A stretch of 64,000 nt of DNA. Origin: an uncultured Lachnospiraceae bacterium. GTDB lineage: Bacteria > Bacillota > Clostridia > Lachnospirales > Lachnospiraceae. The notes beneath the pieces are model-generated. The model was given only the letters and a program-made list of their open reading frames with translations, was not told the origin of the DNA and ran no database searches. The translations under genes were made by a program, and so were the position numbers. Positions 7,119 to 16,000 of this stretch are shown here, piece after piece. Where the stretch lies: contig CAMNTM010000001.1 of the NCBI GenBank assembly GCA_946558465.1, forward strand, positions 310,001 through 374,000, in the 5' to 3' direction. Numbering within the stretch: position 1 is the stretch's first letter; every line of letters starts with the position of its first letter.

Positions 7119-8484
7119 AGCTGCGATTCTCCTTTCTCTTAGATTTTTCTTCCTCTGCCTGTACTTGCTCTAAGATTTCTTTCATAACACCTGACCTCTC
7201 GGCAATTCCATCGCAGAGTTTTACTTCTTTACGAAGCTCTTTTAAGCGACCGGATATTTCTGAAATCTTTTCCTTTGCCTCAGACAGCCGTTCATCTGAT
7301 ATATTTACTTTTCGTATTTCGTTTCGGAGATGGGTTCTGTCGGCAGTAAGGGTTTTGATTTCTGCTTCAACCGATTGCTTATATGAAAAAAGCTGCTCGT
7401 CTGTACCGATATGGTTACGACCGAGCAGCGTTGTCTGTGCTGTAAGTTCATCCAGCTTCATTAAATCATCTTTTAGAAGATAATGAAGCCTTGCGGGATT
7501 CTGTTGTTTCATTTTATACTTTGGAAGATAGCTGAGCCTGTAACAATAATGAAGATACAATCCGTACAGTCCGCCGACCTTTTTGATTTTATCCTCCCTC
7601 GTTTGCAGACGGTACTGCCGGACACGATAGGTCTTTGGCTGGAACGGAACGAAAGCGATGTTGTCCCTGTTCTGAATCAGACGCTCCAATATCCGCTCCT
7701 TTGTGTATTCCTCACCGAGCCGATAGGTTCGTATTGGTTTTTCGCTGCCTTTAGGGATAATGGTGGCGTACTTGCGGTTAGGACTGAAATTCGAGTGATA
7801 GCCCATCACGCCAAGCTCATACTGAAACTGTTTCAGGTTATGGCTCATAGCAATCGCCTCATCAATCGCTTTCCGGGCGTTGTTGTACCGGGTGGGCATA
7901 CCCGCTTCATCTTTCTTTGTAAGATACTTCGGTGACTGGTGCAGCTCAGGATTTTTCACGATGGAAAGGTTATGCTTCAGACAGATCTCATCTGCGATAT
8001 GTCGGAAGTAGCACCAAGACTTTTCCTTGTTTTGCAATCTCTTTCCGTCCACAAAGGACACCGAGTTGATAACGAAGTGGCAATGCAGGTGCTTTGTATT
8101 CAGGTGCGTTGTAACGACTACCTGAAAACGCTCGCCCCACATACGGTTGGCAAACTCCATACCGATCTGCTGCGCCTGCTCCGGCGTGACTTCATTTTCC
8201 TTAAAGCTCAGATACCCGTGATAGGCTTGAATCCCGTCCGTCTTGTCGTACTGCTCCTTGACTGTAATGAATTGGTCACGGGCTGTTGTGACATTACAGT
8301 TAATACCCTCGCAGAAAAATTCCCGCTCAGTTTTTTCTTCATCCTTCGCATAGGCAAGAACATCTTTAAGAGCCTGATATTCTTCGGACGAGTATTCGGG
8401 ATTGGCGGTCTTTTCCGGGTTTGTCGCATAGTCGATTACCTGACCGAGCCGTTCCGTTACCTTCCACAGCTTGCTTACTGCCAT
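7102..8484 (-). CDS. MOBP-type relaxase
   Basis: A 460-aa relaxase that would nick oriT and pilot the transferred strand. The N-terminal domain has DYATNPEKT near residue 20, a candidate region for the catalytic tyrosine, and TTHLNTKHLHCHFVINSVSF near residues 125-145, the histidine triad that binds the metal. The C-terminal part (about 340-460) is helical and charged. The start overlaps the stop of mobC and the end overlaps pcfB. Length and gene order match the relaxase of Tn1549-like elements. Confidence 0.93.
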   Translation of the reverse strand: MAVSKLWKVTERLGQVIDYATNPEKTANPEYSSEEYQALKDVLAYAKDEEKTEREFFCEGINCNVTTARDQFITVKEQYDKTDGIQAYHGYLSFKENEVTPEQAQQIGMEFANRMWGERFQVVVTTHLNTKHLHCHFVINSVSFVDGKRLQNKEKSWCYFRHIADEICLKHNLSIVKNPELHQSPKYLTKKDEAGMPTRYNNARKAIDEAIAMSHNLKQFQYELGVMGYHSNFSPNRKYATIIPKGSEKPIRTYRLGEEYTKERILERLIQNRDNIAFVPFQPKTYRVRQYRLQTREDKIKKVGGLYGLYLHYCYRLSYLPKYKMKQQNPARLHYLLKDDLMKLDELTAQTTLLGRNHIGTDEQLFSYKQSVEAEIKTLTADRTHLRNEIRKVNISDERLSEAKEKISEISGRLKELRKEVKLCDGIAERSGVMKEILEQVQAEEEKSKRKENRSYDKRR

Positions 8485-8813
8485 TTCAATCCGCTTTTCT
8501 CAGGTCGCAGAAATTCACGCTCAATATCCGCCTGAAATTTATGCCAGCGTTCAGCTTCATTTTTCAGCATTTGCGTATCAATAAAGCCGAGTGCGTTTGC
8601 CTTAACGGAAAGCTGGTTGATATTGTTGCCGATAGCGGAAAGCTGACGCATAACATCGTAAAACCTTTCGTCAGGGCGTTCCTTCGGCTCATAGCCACGC
8701 ACCAAAAGTCTGACGAGCGCCGCTTCGGACAGACAGGTTTTCTTTGCTTTCTTCTGTAAGTCCTGCGCTTCGGGTTTGGAAAACCAAAACTGCTTTTTTA
8801 CGGTTCGTTTCAT
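8475..8813 (-). CDS. mobC: MobC-like relaxosome accessory protein
   Basis: A 112-aa protein with a ribbon-helix-helix-like N-terminus (KQFWFSKPEAQDLQKKAKKT) and the MobC-type block YDVMRQLSAIGNNINQLSVK near residues 55-75. MobC proteins bind oriT and help the relaxase open the strands. The start codon overlaps the stop of a 43-aa gene (ATGA), with GGAGG just upstream, and its stop overlaps the relaxase start. The noncoding stretch with inverted repeats just upstream is the likely binding target. Confidence 0.88.
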   Translation of the reverse strand: MKRTVKKQFWFSKPEAQDLQKKAKKTCLSEAALVRLLVRGYEPKERPDERFYDVMRQLSAIGNNINQLSVKANALGFIDTQMLKNEAERWHKFQADIEREFLRPEKSGLKWQ

Positions 8814-8941
8814 AAGTCGTTGTCCTCCTTCCTTGTAGAATGAATATCGTTAATACGGTTGATCTGCAAAAGGCACATCGTGACAACGCCGGCAATGCCG
8901 CCGAGCAGACAACCGATGATAAAGAATAATAATTCGTGCAT
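8810..8941 (-). CDS. Small membrane protein, DUF3789-like
   Basis: A 43-aa protein (MHELLFFIIGCLLGGIAGVV...) with one transmembrane segment at residues 4-26 and a short hydrophilic tail. An AAAGGA ribosome binding site precedes the ATG and its TGA overlaps the mobC ATG, so it is coupled to mobC. The topology matches small DUF3789 proteins that accompany mobC in Firmicutes ICEs; the name is from memory and the role is unknown. Confidence 0.75.
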   Translation of the reverse strand: MHELLFFIIGCLLGGIAGVVTMCLLQINRINDIHSTRKEDNDL

Positions 8942-8949
8942 AGTTTTTT

Positions 8950-9040
8950 CCTTTCTGATATGCGGGGTATTAGGGGAAGTCCCCTAACGAGTTTTACTGT
9001 TTTTGCGCCGATAGGAGTAAAAACAGTCTGCTCGCTAAGC
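8950..9040 (-). other. Candidate origin of transfer (oriT)
   Basis: A noncoding stretch between the YodL/DUF3846 gene and the small mobC-linked gene. It contains two inverted repeats: TTAGGGGA with its complement at 8970-8987, and ACTGTTTTT with its complement at 8996-9027 around a 14-base loop. Relaxases of this class usually act at an oriT next to mobC. The nick site itself is not identified. Confidence 0.5.
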
Positions 9041-9078
9041 TAATACAATCTCTCCGGGGTAGCCCGTACCTCGCTGAT

Positions 9079-10137
9079 TTATCTCTCCATATCTCTTGTG
9101 GCAGGCTTATACGGTATCGCTTTTATCCCGTCGTCCATGCGTACAAATTTCTCAGGATACCGGAATTTTTCCGAGTATTTCTTTTCCAAATCAGGCGGCA
9201 GGCTTAAGAATTTCTCCGAAGAAATGGGAGCGTGGCAGATGAAAAAATCTCCCGCCATAATCTCAATCATTTCCTGTTCTTTCATATAGCAGCGTTCGAT
9301 TTTCCAGCCGTCCTTGCCGCCTTTTTCTGCTGCCATATACGCTTCCAAGCGGACATTTTTATCCGTACCATCAAGTGAAGTACCATAGATAGAGTAGCCG
9401 CCCATATTTGGACGGTAGGCTTTGTTGTCGCTGGATACCACATAAGTACGGGACTCCAACGGATATTTTTCTGTAAAGCTGTCCTCGGTAAAGACAATAT
9501 ATCCGTCCAGATGTTCACCGTTTTTCTCGGCTTCCCTGAATTTCTGTACCATTTCGCTGTAACCCATATCGACTTCTTCCTCAGCATAAACCGATCTGTT
9601 CAGAGGCAGTCCGCTTATCTTGCCTTCCTCATTACAGATGATTGCAACCTCATCTTCAAAGGGCATATATTCTTCAATATCGCCGCCCACAAGCTCCTGC
9701 ATTGCTTCAAGGGAATCTTCGATTTCAACGGTTTTGGGATATTTACCCGGCTGAATGAGAAGGACGGAAATGGTTTCTGCCTTGTCTCCGTCACAAAACC
9801 GTTCGCTGATTTTTGTCTTGTTGGGTTCAAAAGAAACTTCCTTAAAACCGAAACTATCGCAAAAATAAAAGCCGGACTTTACAGAATCCGACTCGATAAC
9901 TTCAACCACATCCGACACGGAAAGCGACCTTGCTTTATATCCCGTAGGATGTTCTGTATTGAATTTTCTGAACACATCTTCAAGCGTTTTGCAGTCCACA
10001 CTTCCAACATACACGCTGTCGTAAATGCTGCTGTTGATCTCGCTGCTGCCCTGAAATTTTGGAAGCGACTCTATTCCGAAGAACGCAACTTGCTTCTCGT
10101 CACGGTCAGTATTTACCTGATAGATTTTAATTTTCAC
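9079..10137 (-). CDS. YodL-like/DUF3846 protein
   Basis: A 352-aa protein with an N-terminal YodL-like region (residues about 1-85, including ESLPKFQGSSEINSSIYDSV) and a DUF3846-like region (about 125-185, SVLLIQPGKYPKTVEI... then NRSVYAEEE). Both are common in ICE and phage accessory proteins, and neither has a known activity. The remaining C-terminal half is not recognised. The start is a GTG overlapping the previous stop (GTGA), showing translational coupling to the TOPRIM protein. Confidence 0.75.
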   Translation of the reverse strand: MKIKIYQVNTDRDEKQVAFFGIESLPKFQGSSEINSSIYDSVYVGSVDCKTLEDVFRKFNTEHPTGYKARSLSVSDVVEVIESDSVKSGFYFCDSFGFKEVSFEPNKTKISERFCDGDKAETISVLLIQPGKYPKTVEIEDSLEAMQELVGGDIEEYMPFEDEVAIICNEEGKISGLPLNRSVYAEEEVDMGYSEMVQKFREAEKNGEHLDGYIVFTEDSFTEKYPLESRTYVVSSDNKAYRPNMGGYSIYGTSLDGTDKNVRLEAYMAAEKGGKDGWKIERCYMKEQEMIEIMAGDFFICHAPISSEKFLSLPPDLEKKYSEKFRYPEKFVRMDDGIKAIPYKPATRDMER

Positions 10138-11099
10138 GAGCGTTCACAGCTCCTTTCCTTATTTTTATTTCGTGATATTCCAAGATGAATACAAAGAAAG
10201 TCATTGTAATCCTTGCCTTTAGGCGGCGGATCATCAATGACTTTATAACTGTCCGGCAGAATTGCTTTTAACGCTTCGGTTGCCCTTCTGCCCGTATTGT
10301 CGTTATCCAAATGAAGAACAATTTTTTTGATGTGCGGTTTACTTTTAAGATACTGAACAAGAGCGGCTGGCGTGGTGCTATCCTCAATTTTTTCTTTCGG
10401 GAGGTAAACCCCGGCAAGGGAAACAAGGTTTTCCTGCCGCCAATCCCTGCCTGAAATCTTTGCAAGCGTGGCGAACGATAACAGGTCAATGGCACACTCA
10501 AAGAGATGTACCGTATCGCTTTTACTGTCCGCTATCCGAAAAGAATAGTGTTTGTCGCTGCCAGAGCAATCGCCCAAAATGCGGCGGTCTATCGTCGCTC
10601 TGTATGCGGCGTATCTTGCTTTTCCTTGCTCATCAAAGCCGACGCAGACAAGATTATGATACGGCAGGCTCTCAAAGATTAGCCCTTTGGAAATGCAATA
10701 TTCTATAATGGAATATTCAATGCCACGCCCGAAAAGATACTCAGTTATCTTATCTGTGGTAGCACTTTTCTCCGGCAGAAGCAAGACCTTTGGCACATCT
10801 TTTTTCGGCTTTGGTACGGCAATAGAAGGCATAACCGCCGCCTTGCCCATCAGGGTTTCCACCGCTTCGACAAAGGAATATTCCTTTACCTTTATAAGAT
10901 AATCAAGAGCGTTATACCCGCCGATTCTCTGCGACCACCACATCCACTTGCCGTTTGAAATCTTCAAGCTGTCGTGGGTACGGGTGGTATAGTTGTTGCC
11001 GGAAATCCTGACAAGCTCATTTGGCTCAAAGGCTTTCAGATAGGAAAGTAAATCAATCTGCCGAGCCTGTTCAATAACCTCCGGTGGGATATACGGCAT
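10134..11099 (-). CDS. DUF3991/TOPRIM primase-like protein
   Basis: A 321-aa protein. The N-terminal region (IDLLSYLKAFEPNELVRISG, then TTRTHDSLKISNGKWMWWSQ) resembles the CHC2-like domain of DnaG-type primases but lacks the zinc cysteines. A TOPRIM fold follows, with LFECAIDLLSF near residue 205 and VLHLDNDNTGRRA near 275 as the acidic metal-binding motifs. Such proteins are thought to prime or process the single-stranded element after transfer. It is followed directly by the YodL/DUF3846 gene. Confidence 0.8.
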   Translation of the reverse strand: MPYIPPEVIEQARQIDLLSYLKAFEPNELVRISGNNYTTRTHDSLKISNGKWMWWSQRIGGYNALDYLIKVKEYSFVEAVETLMGKAAVMPSIAVPKPKKDVPKVLLLPEKSATTDKITEYLFGRGIEYSIIEYCISKGLIFESLPYHNLVCVGFDEQGKARYAAYRATIDRRILGDCSGSDKHYSFRIADSKSDTVHLFECAIDLLSFATLAKISGRDWRQENLVSLAGVYLPKEKIEDSTTPAALVQYLKSKPHIKKIVLHLDNDNTGRRATEALKAILPDSYKVIDDPPPKGKDYNDFLCIHLGISRNKNKERSCERS

Positions 11100-11105
11100 A
11101 GAAAG

Positions 11106-11435
11106 TCACCTGCTTTCTCTTGCGTTTTCCCGCTTAATGACTTGATCTGCTCTCGTTTCAATGGAATCACGGATCGTATCCATATGCTCGACCTCTCTGT
11201 CCTTAAACTCCTTATACACATCGTCCAGCGGACATGGAGATTTTAAGAGTGTCTTTGCCTGCTTCGGTGAGAGTTCCAAATCCTCCATACACATCACAAT
11301 GTCCTCACGCATTGTATATTCGTAGGTGTGATTCAGAATTTCGGCAGGCTCTTGTGTGAGTAGCCAGTCTCGGTACTTGTCCTGCTCAGCTTTCATTTTC
11401 TCATAGAGCAGGGTGTTATAATCTGTTTCGCTCAT
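11106..11435 (-). CDS. DUF3848-family ICE protein
   Basis: A 109-aa acidic helical protein (MSETDYNTLLYEKMKAEQDKY...) matching the DUF3848 family of Tn1549-like elements. No function is known. AAGGAGGTG precedes the ATG. Directly upstream is the terminator of an inserted cargo gene, so this gene must be reached by readthrough or by a promoter not seen here. Confidence 0.8.
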   Translation of the reverse strand: MSETDYNTLLYEKMKAEQDKYRDWLLTQEPAEILNHTYEYTMREDIVMCMEDLELSPKQAKTLLKSPCPLDDVYKEFKDREVEHMDTIRDSIETRADQVIKRENARESR

Positions 11436-11451
11436 TGTGCGAACACCTCCT

Positions 11452-11500
11452 TAAACAAAAATATAGCCACCTGATTCTCATAAGAAAACCAAGTGGCTAT
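11452..11500 (-). terminator. Terminator of the 321-aa cargo gene
   Basis: ATAGCCACTTG pairs with CAGGTGGCTAT (11 bp, one G-U) and is followed by ATTTTTGTTT on the minus strand. It lies between the cargo gene and the DUF3848 gene. Confidence 0.88.
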
Positions 11501-11535
11501 GTATTATCTTTCACTTTTATAAAGCATTTTTCAGC

Positions 11536-12501
11536 TTAAACCAAATCAATTTTTAACTTATCATAAGGAATTTTTACATTGTGTTTTATTCCTGCACAAA
11601 TTTCGTTACATATTCTATCAGAAGAACAAAGCCTGTTTAAACAAGTACTTATCAACCAAACATTGTCCCAAAAACATTTTGGCACTTCTTCCGCATAATC
11701 ATATGGTTTGAAACAAAATTGTTCATACGCCAAGTAAATGTCGGTTGCGTCCCTTCCATCTGTGCTACTGATATAATTGTTCCGATATGACATATCATTG
11801 TATTTTACATCAACTGTAACAATATATGAATGCTGTTTTTGTTCAGCCCATTCATTACCAATATTCAGATCCTTTTTGAATAGATTTTTTACTAAGTCAT
11901 CTATTGTAACAAATATTTCGGGGTAATACTTAACTGTGGAATACCCCAACATTTCCTCTGTTGACGCTAATAAAAACATCTCTATTTCAGATCTGTCACG
12001 ATATAGCTTCAAGGCAAGCGGTAAAATTGCCTTCAAGTATGGACAATACATATCTTTATATCTTTTATCCTCAAATCTACATCTATCCTCTCCATATGCA
12101 CACCATTCACATTCTTCACCATAAACAGGGATATTGAATTGTTTTCCTTTATAAAATAGCTTATGTTCACTAGGCATAATTTTTAATTGATACTTATCCA
12201 AATGACAGCTAATTGGTGATTCGCTTTCCAAAAGAACATCTATTGGAACAAGTCCAGATTTTTTTATATAACTAAAATTATCCGTCGTTGTGGATACAAT
12301 TTTCCCAACAAATTCTACATCATCTGAAACCTCTACCTCGTCTAATTTCATTCCGGTTTCTTCGCAAAATATAGAAACACTATCTGAATTGTCATTCAAG
12401 TGTAACCGTCTAAGAATATTGCACATCTGACTTCCTGTAAGATTATACAGATTCATAAAGTTTTGTGTGAGCATATCAATATCCCAAAGATTTAATAACA
12501 T
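11536..12501 (-). CDS. Unknown cargo protein with a cysteine cluster
   Basis: A 321-aa protein with no recognised domain. Near residues 130-155 it has ECEWCAYGEDRC and, after ten residues, YCPYLK, a CxxC-x7-C-x11-C cluster that could bind zinc or an iron-sulfur centre. No signal peptide or membrane segment is visible. Codon use is more A/T-rich than the neighbouring transfer genes. It has its own extended -10 promoter upstream and a strong terminator downstream, and it separates DUF3848 from the next conserved ICE gene. These features mark it as acquired cargo. A defence or exclusion role is possible but not shown. Confidence 0.65.
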   Translation of the reverse strand: MLLNLWDIDMLTQNFMNLYNLTGSQMCNILRRLHLNDNSDSVSIFCEETGMKLDEVEVSDDVEFVGKIVSTTTDNFSYIKKSGLVPIDVLLESESPISCHLDKYQLKIMPSEHKLFYKGKQFNIPVYGEECEWCAYGEDRCRFEDKRYKDMYCPYLKAILPLALKLYRDRSEIEMFLLASTEEMLGYSTVKYYPEIFVTIDDLVKNLFKKDLNIGNEWAEQKQHSYIVTVDVKYNDMSYRNNYISSTDGRDATDIYLAYEQFCFKPYDYAEEVPKCFWDNVWLISTCLNRLCSSDRICNEICAGIKHNVKIPYDKLKIDLV

Positions 12502-12586
12502 AATTTTTTACCTACTCTGATATTATTTTGGAGTGGACTATTTTATAACATAGTTACAAATAACAATTCGTCACTCTTTCTTAAAA

Positions 12587-12615
12587 ATTATAGCACATCT
12601 TTATGTCTTTTTCTA
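12587..12615 (-). promoter_or_regulatory. Promoter of the 321-aa cargo gene
   Basis: TATAAT at 12587-12592 on the minus strand preceded by TGC (extended -10), with a weak -35 TAGAAA at 12610-12615 and a 17-base spacer. The leader is about 85 bases. Confidence 0.6.
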
Positions 12616-12624
12616 CCGTGCTAT

Positions 12625-12654
12625 GTAAAACGGGACAGATTTCTCCGTCCCGTT
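12625..12654 (-). terminator. Terminator-like hairpin after the 105-aa gene
   Basis: AACGGGAC pairs with GTCCCGTT around a ten-base loop; the minus strand continues TTTTACATAG, a short T run. It sits directly after the stop of the 105-aa gene and just upstream of the cargo-gene promoter. Confidence 0.6.
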
Positions 12655-12657
12655 CGT

Positions 12658-12975
12658 TTACTCAAATATCTTTTTCGTTTCGATTCCGTCAACCAAGCCA
12701 CGCATATAACAGAGGCGGCATTCCTCTACGGCAAGGCGGTTATTGGCAAGCAAATACTCAATCAGGACTTTGCAATCCTCAAGAGACAGCTCCGAAGGCT
12801 TTTCCAAATCAAGCACCTGCGTCAGCTTCGGAATCTGATTTTTACATTCGGATACCCTCTGCTTTGCCGTTTTGTATGCTTCATCATTCCTGCCTGCTTT
12901 GACAACTGTTTCAGATAAGTAGCTTTCAAGATCAAGATCGCTGTTAAAAAAGCTGACCAGATTTTTTATATCCAT
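12658..12975 (-). CDS. Conserved hypothetical ICE protein
   Basis: A 105-aa soluble protein (MDIKNLVSFFNSDLDLESYL...). The ATG at 12975 is chosen for the AAAGGAG upstream; the 15-codon longer frame would start within the promoter. No domain is recognised. Its promoter shares a 19-20-base box with the promoter of the nested tnpV gene, so the two may be co-regulated. Confidence 0.7.
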   Translation of the reverse strand: MDIKNLVSFFNSDLDLESYLSETVVKAGRNDEAYKTAKQRVSECKNQIPKLTQVLDLEKPSELSLEDCKVLIEYLLANNRLAVEECRLCYMRGLVDGIETKKIFE

Positions 12976-13002
12976 AATCAAAACTCCTTTACGTTTTTCT
13001 AT

Positions 13003-13047
13003 ATTATAACTCTGTGTCAAACTCTCTACAATTATGCGATTTTCCTG
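13003..13047 (-). promoter_or_regulatory. Promoter of the 105-aa gene with shared upstream box
   Basis: TTGTAG (13026-13031), 17 bases, TATAAT (13003-13008). The box CAGGAAAATCGCATAATTG (13029-13047) ends in the -35 and recurs with one extra A at the tnpV promoter. Confidence 0.7.
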
Positions 13048-13049
13048 AT

Positions 13050-16000
13050 TTATCTTTCCTGCACTCTGCTTTTTCTTTCGGAGCGTCCTTCTTCGCTCTC
13101 TTCAATCTCGCCGTCAACGATCTCATTCTGCTTCTTATCCACATTCAAAAGACCGTTCAGAACGCTCAGGCGTTCCGTTTTTTCCGTTAGCTCCTGCTCC
13201 TTGTCAAACGGTTTCTCTACCTCTTTTTTTGCGGTGGCAAGCTGATTCTCAACGCTTTCAAGCTCTTGCTTTTGCAGTTCTAACCGTTCGGAAATTTTCT
13301 CAATGGCGTTGTCAATTCGGGTGATATTGCCGGCAGCGTCCGTACCCAAAGAGATAGTACGGGAGGTATCGCCCTTTACTTTCACCTGATAAACCTTTTC
13401 AAAGGCTTCAAAAGAAAGCTCCAAATCAAAGCCTCTGTACTTTCCAAGAGGAATCGGATCTGGGGAGGTCATCTTCGTGCAGGCTTCAATGATTTTCTGT
13501 CCTGCGTCCACTCTTTCCGAAAAGAAAACACCCTGTACCTCAATGCCGACAAAGCGGTCATCCGTAGGTTTTGGGTGTTCGTTTGCCCGTTTCAAATCGC
13601 TTTCAAGACCTGCAATCAATTCCTTTGTCTGTGCGATTTTCTTTGGGTAGTATTTGATTATCTTGTCCTCCAGAGCGTATTTCTCGGATAGGTAGCTGGA
13701 TTTTAAGAGCCGCAGCTTCGACACCTGAATGTCTAAATCCATCTTTTCTTTGATATACGGGTTGCCAGTTGCAAGCATTTTTATCTCGGCGTAGCTGAGA
13801 GCCGTTTCGTCTATATCCTCACAGGAGCGGACAGGAGATTTGCTCGTCATTATCTGACTTGCAAACTTCTGTTTTCCCTCCACAAGCTGATACAAATATG
13901 CGTCAAAGGTGTCCTCCGTAACATAGCGGTAGAGGTGTACCTTCGGATTTTCGTTACCCTGTCTGACTGTTCTTCCCGCCCGCTGTTCTAAATCCGACGG
14001 ACGCCAAGGACAGTCAATATCGTGGGAAGCAATGATTTTATTCTGCACATTCGTCCCGGCTCCCATCTTGGCGGTAGAGCCGAGCAGGATACGGACTTCG
14101 CCCTTTCGTACCTTTTTGAAAAGCTCCTGTTTCTTGGATTCGGTGTCTGCCTCGTGGATAAACCTGATTTCCGATTCGGGAATACCACGCTCGATGAGCT
14201 TCTTTCGTATATCGGTATAAACCGAGAAAACACCTTCGCCCTTCGGTGTTGAGAGGTCGCAAAAGAGAAGCTGCGTTGAACGCTTATCCGTGTTTTCCTC
14301 CCAAATACGGTACACTTCGTTTATACAGGCGTTGACCTTGCTGCCATCATCATCAGGGAGCATTTCATTTAACATACGCTGGTCGAGCGCAAGTTTTCTT
14401 CCATCGTTGGTGATTTTCAGCATATTATCCACTCTTGAATCTACGCCGCCCGCCCGGATTGCTTCAGCTCTCTCCGCAAGAGAGGAAACCATATCCTTTT
14501 GAATCTGTGAAGGCTTTACAGCGATATTGTGATACTCAACCTCCGGCACAGGCAGGTCAAGCATATCGGCGGTTTTAATGTCCGCAACCTCCTTAAACAT
14601 CGCCATCAGTTCGGGAAGATTGTTAAATCTCGCAAATCGTGTTTTAGAACGGTAGCCTGTTCCTTCGGGTTTCAGTTCCGTCACGACTACCGTTTCTCCG
14701 TAGTTGGAAGCCCAAGCGTCGAAGTGCTGTAAGTCGTGCTTTTCAAGCGTGCTGTACTGTAAATATCTCTGAATGGTATAGAGTTCCACCATCGAATTTG
14801 AAATCGGCGTACCTGTTGCAAACACCACGCCACGCCCTCCGGTAAGCTCATCAAGATAGCGGCACTTCATAAAAAGGTCGCTTGATTTCTGTGCTTCCGT
14901 CTGAGCAATGCCGCCCACATTCCGCATTTTTGTGTATAAAAAGAGGTTTTTATAGTAATGACTTTCATCAATAAAAAGCCTGTCTATGCCAAGTTCTTCA
15001 AAGGTAACAACATCGTCCTTTCTGCTCTGGTCGTTCAGCTTCTCCAGCTTAACGGACAGCGATTTCTTTGTTTTTTCAAGCTGTTTTACAGAAAATTTAT
15101 CACCTTTGTTTGCTTTCAGGTCAATAATTCCATTCGTAATATCCCGTATCTGCTGCTGCAAAATCATTCTCTGCCGTTCAAAGCTCATTGGAATTTTCTC
15201 GAATTGACTATGCCCGATAATCACAGCGTCGTAGTCCCCGGTTGCGATTCTGCCACAAAAGCGTTTGCGGTTTTTCATCTCAAAGTCTTTTTTGGTAGCG
15301 ACTAAAATATTTGCCGCCGGGTAGAGCTGCAAGAACTCCGCCGCCCATTGTTCCGTCAGGTGATTTGGGACAACGAACAGGGATTTACTGCACAGACCGA
15401 GCCGTTTGGATTCCATTGCGGCGGCGGTCATCTCAAAGGTTTTTCCTGCTCCTACGGCGTGTGCTAAAATCGTGTTACCGCCGTAAAGAATATGGGCAAC
15501 GGCATTTTTCTGATGTTCCCGCAGCTCAATTTCAGGATTCATACCACTGAATATGATATGGCTTCCGTCGTACTCACGTGGACGGATACTATTAAATTTC
15601 TCATTGTAGAGCCTAACTAACTTTTCACGGCGGTCAGGATCATTCCAAATCCAATCCTTAAAGCCCTGCTTGATAAGCTCCTGCTTTGCCTGTGCAATCT
15701 GTGTTTCCTTGTTGTTTAAAACCGCTTTCTTTCTGCCCTCATCGTCCTCGATATAGTCAAAGATACGGACATCTTTCATATTCAGCGTTTCTTCAATAAT
15801 CTTATAGGCATTGATCCGGCTTGTGCCATAGGAATTATACGCTTTCACATTGGAACGGTCGTAGGATTTTCCCTCAACATTCCATTCGCTTGTGAATTTT
15901 GAGTAGTGGACTTTAATGTTATACCTTGCCCACCGCGGCGTATCTAAAAACTCGTAGATAAACTGCTGCACGATTTCTTCGGGCAGCCAAGTCGTACCGA

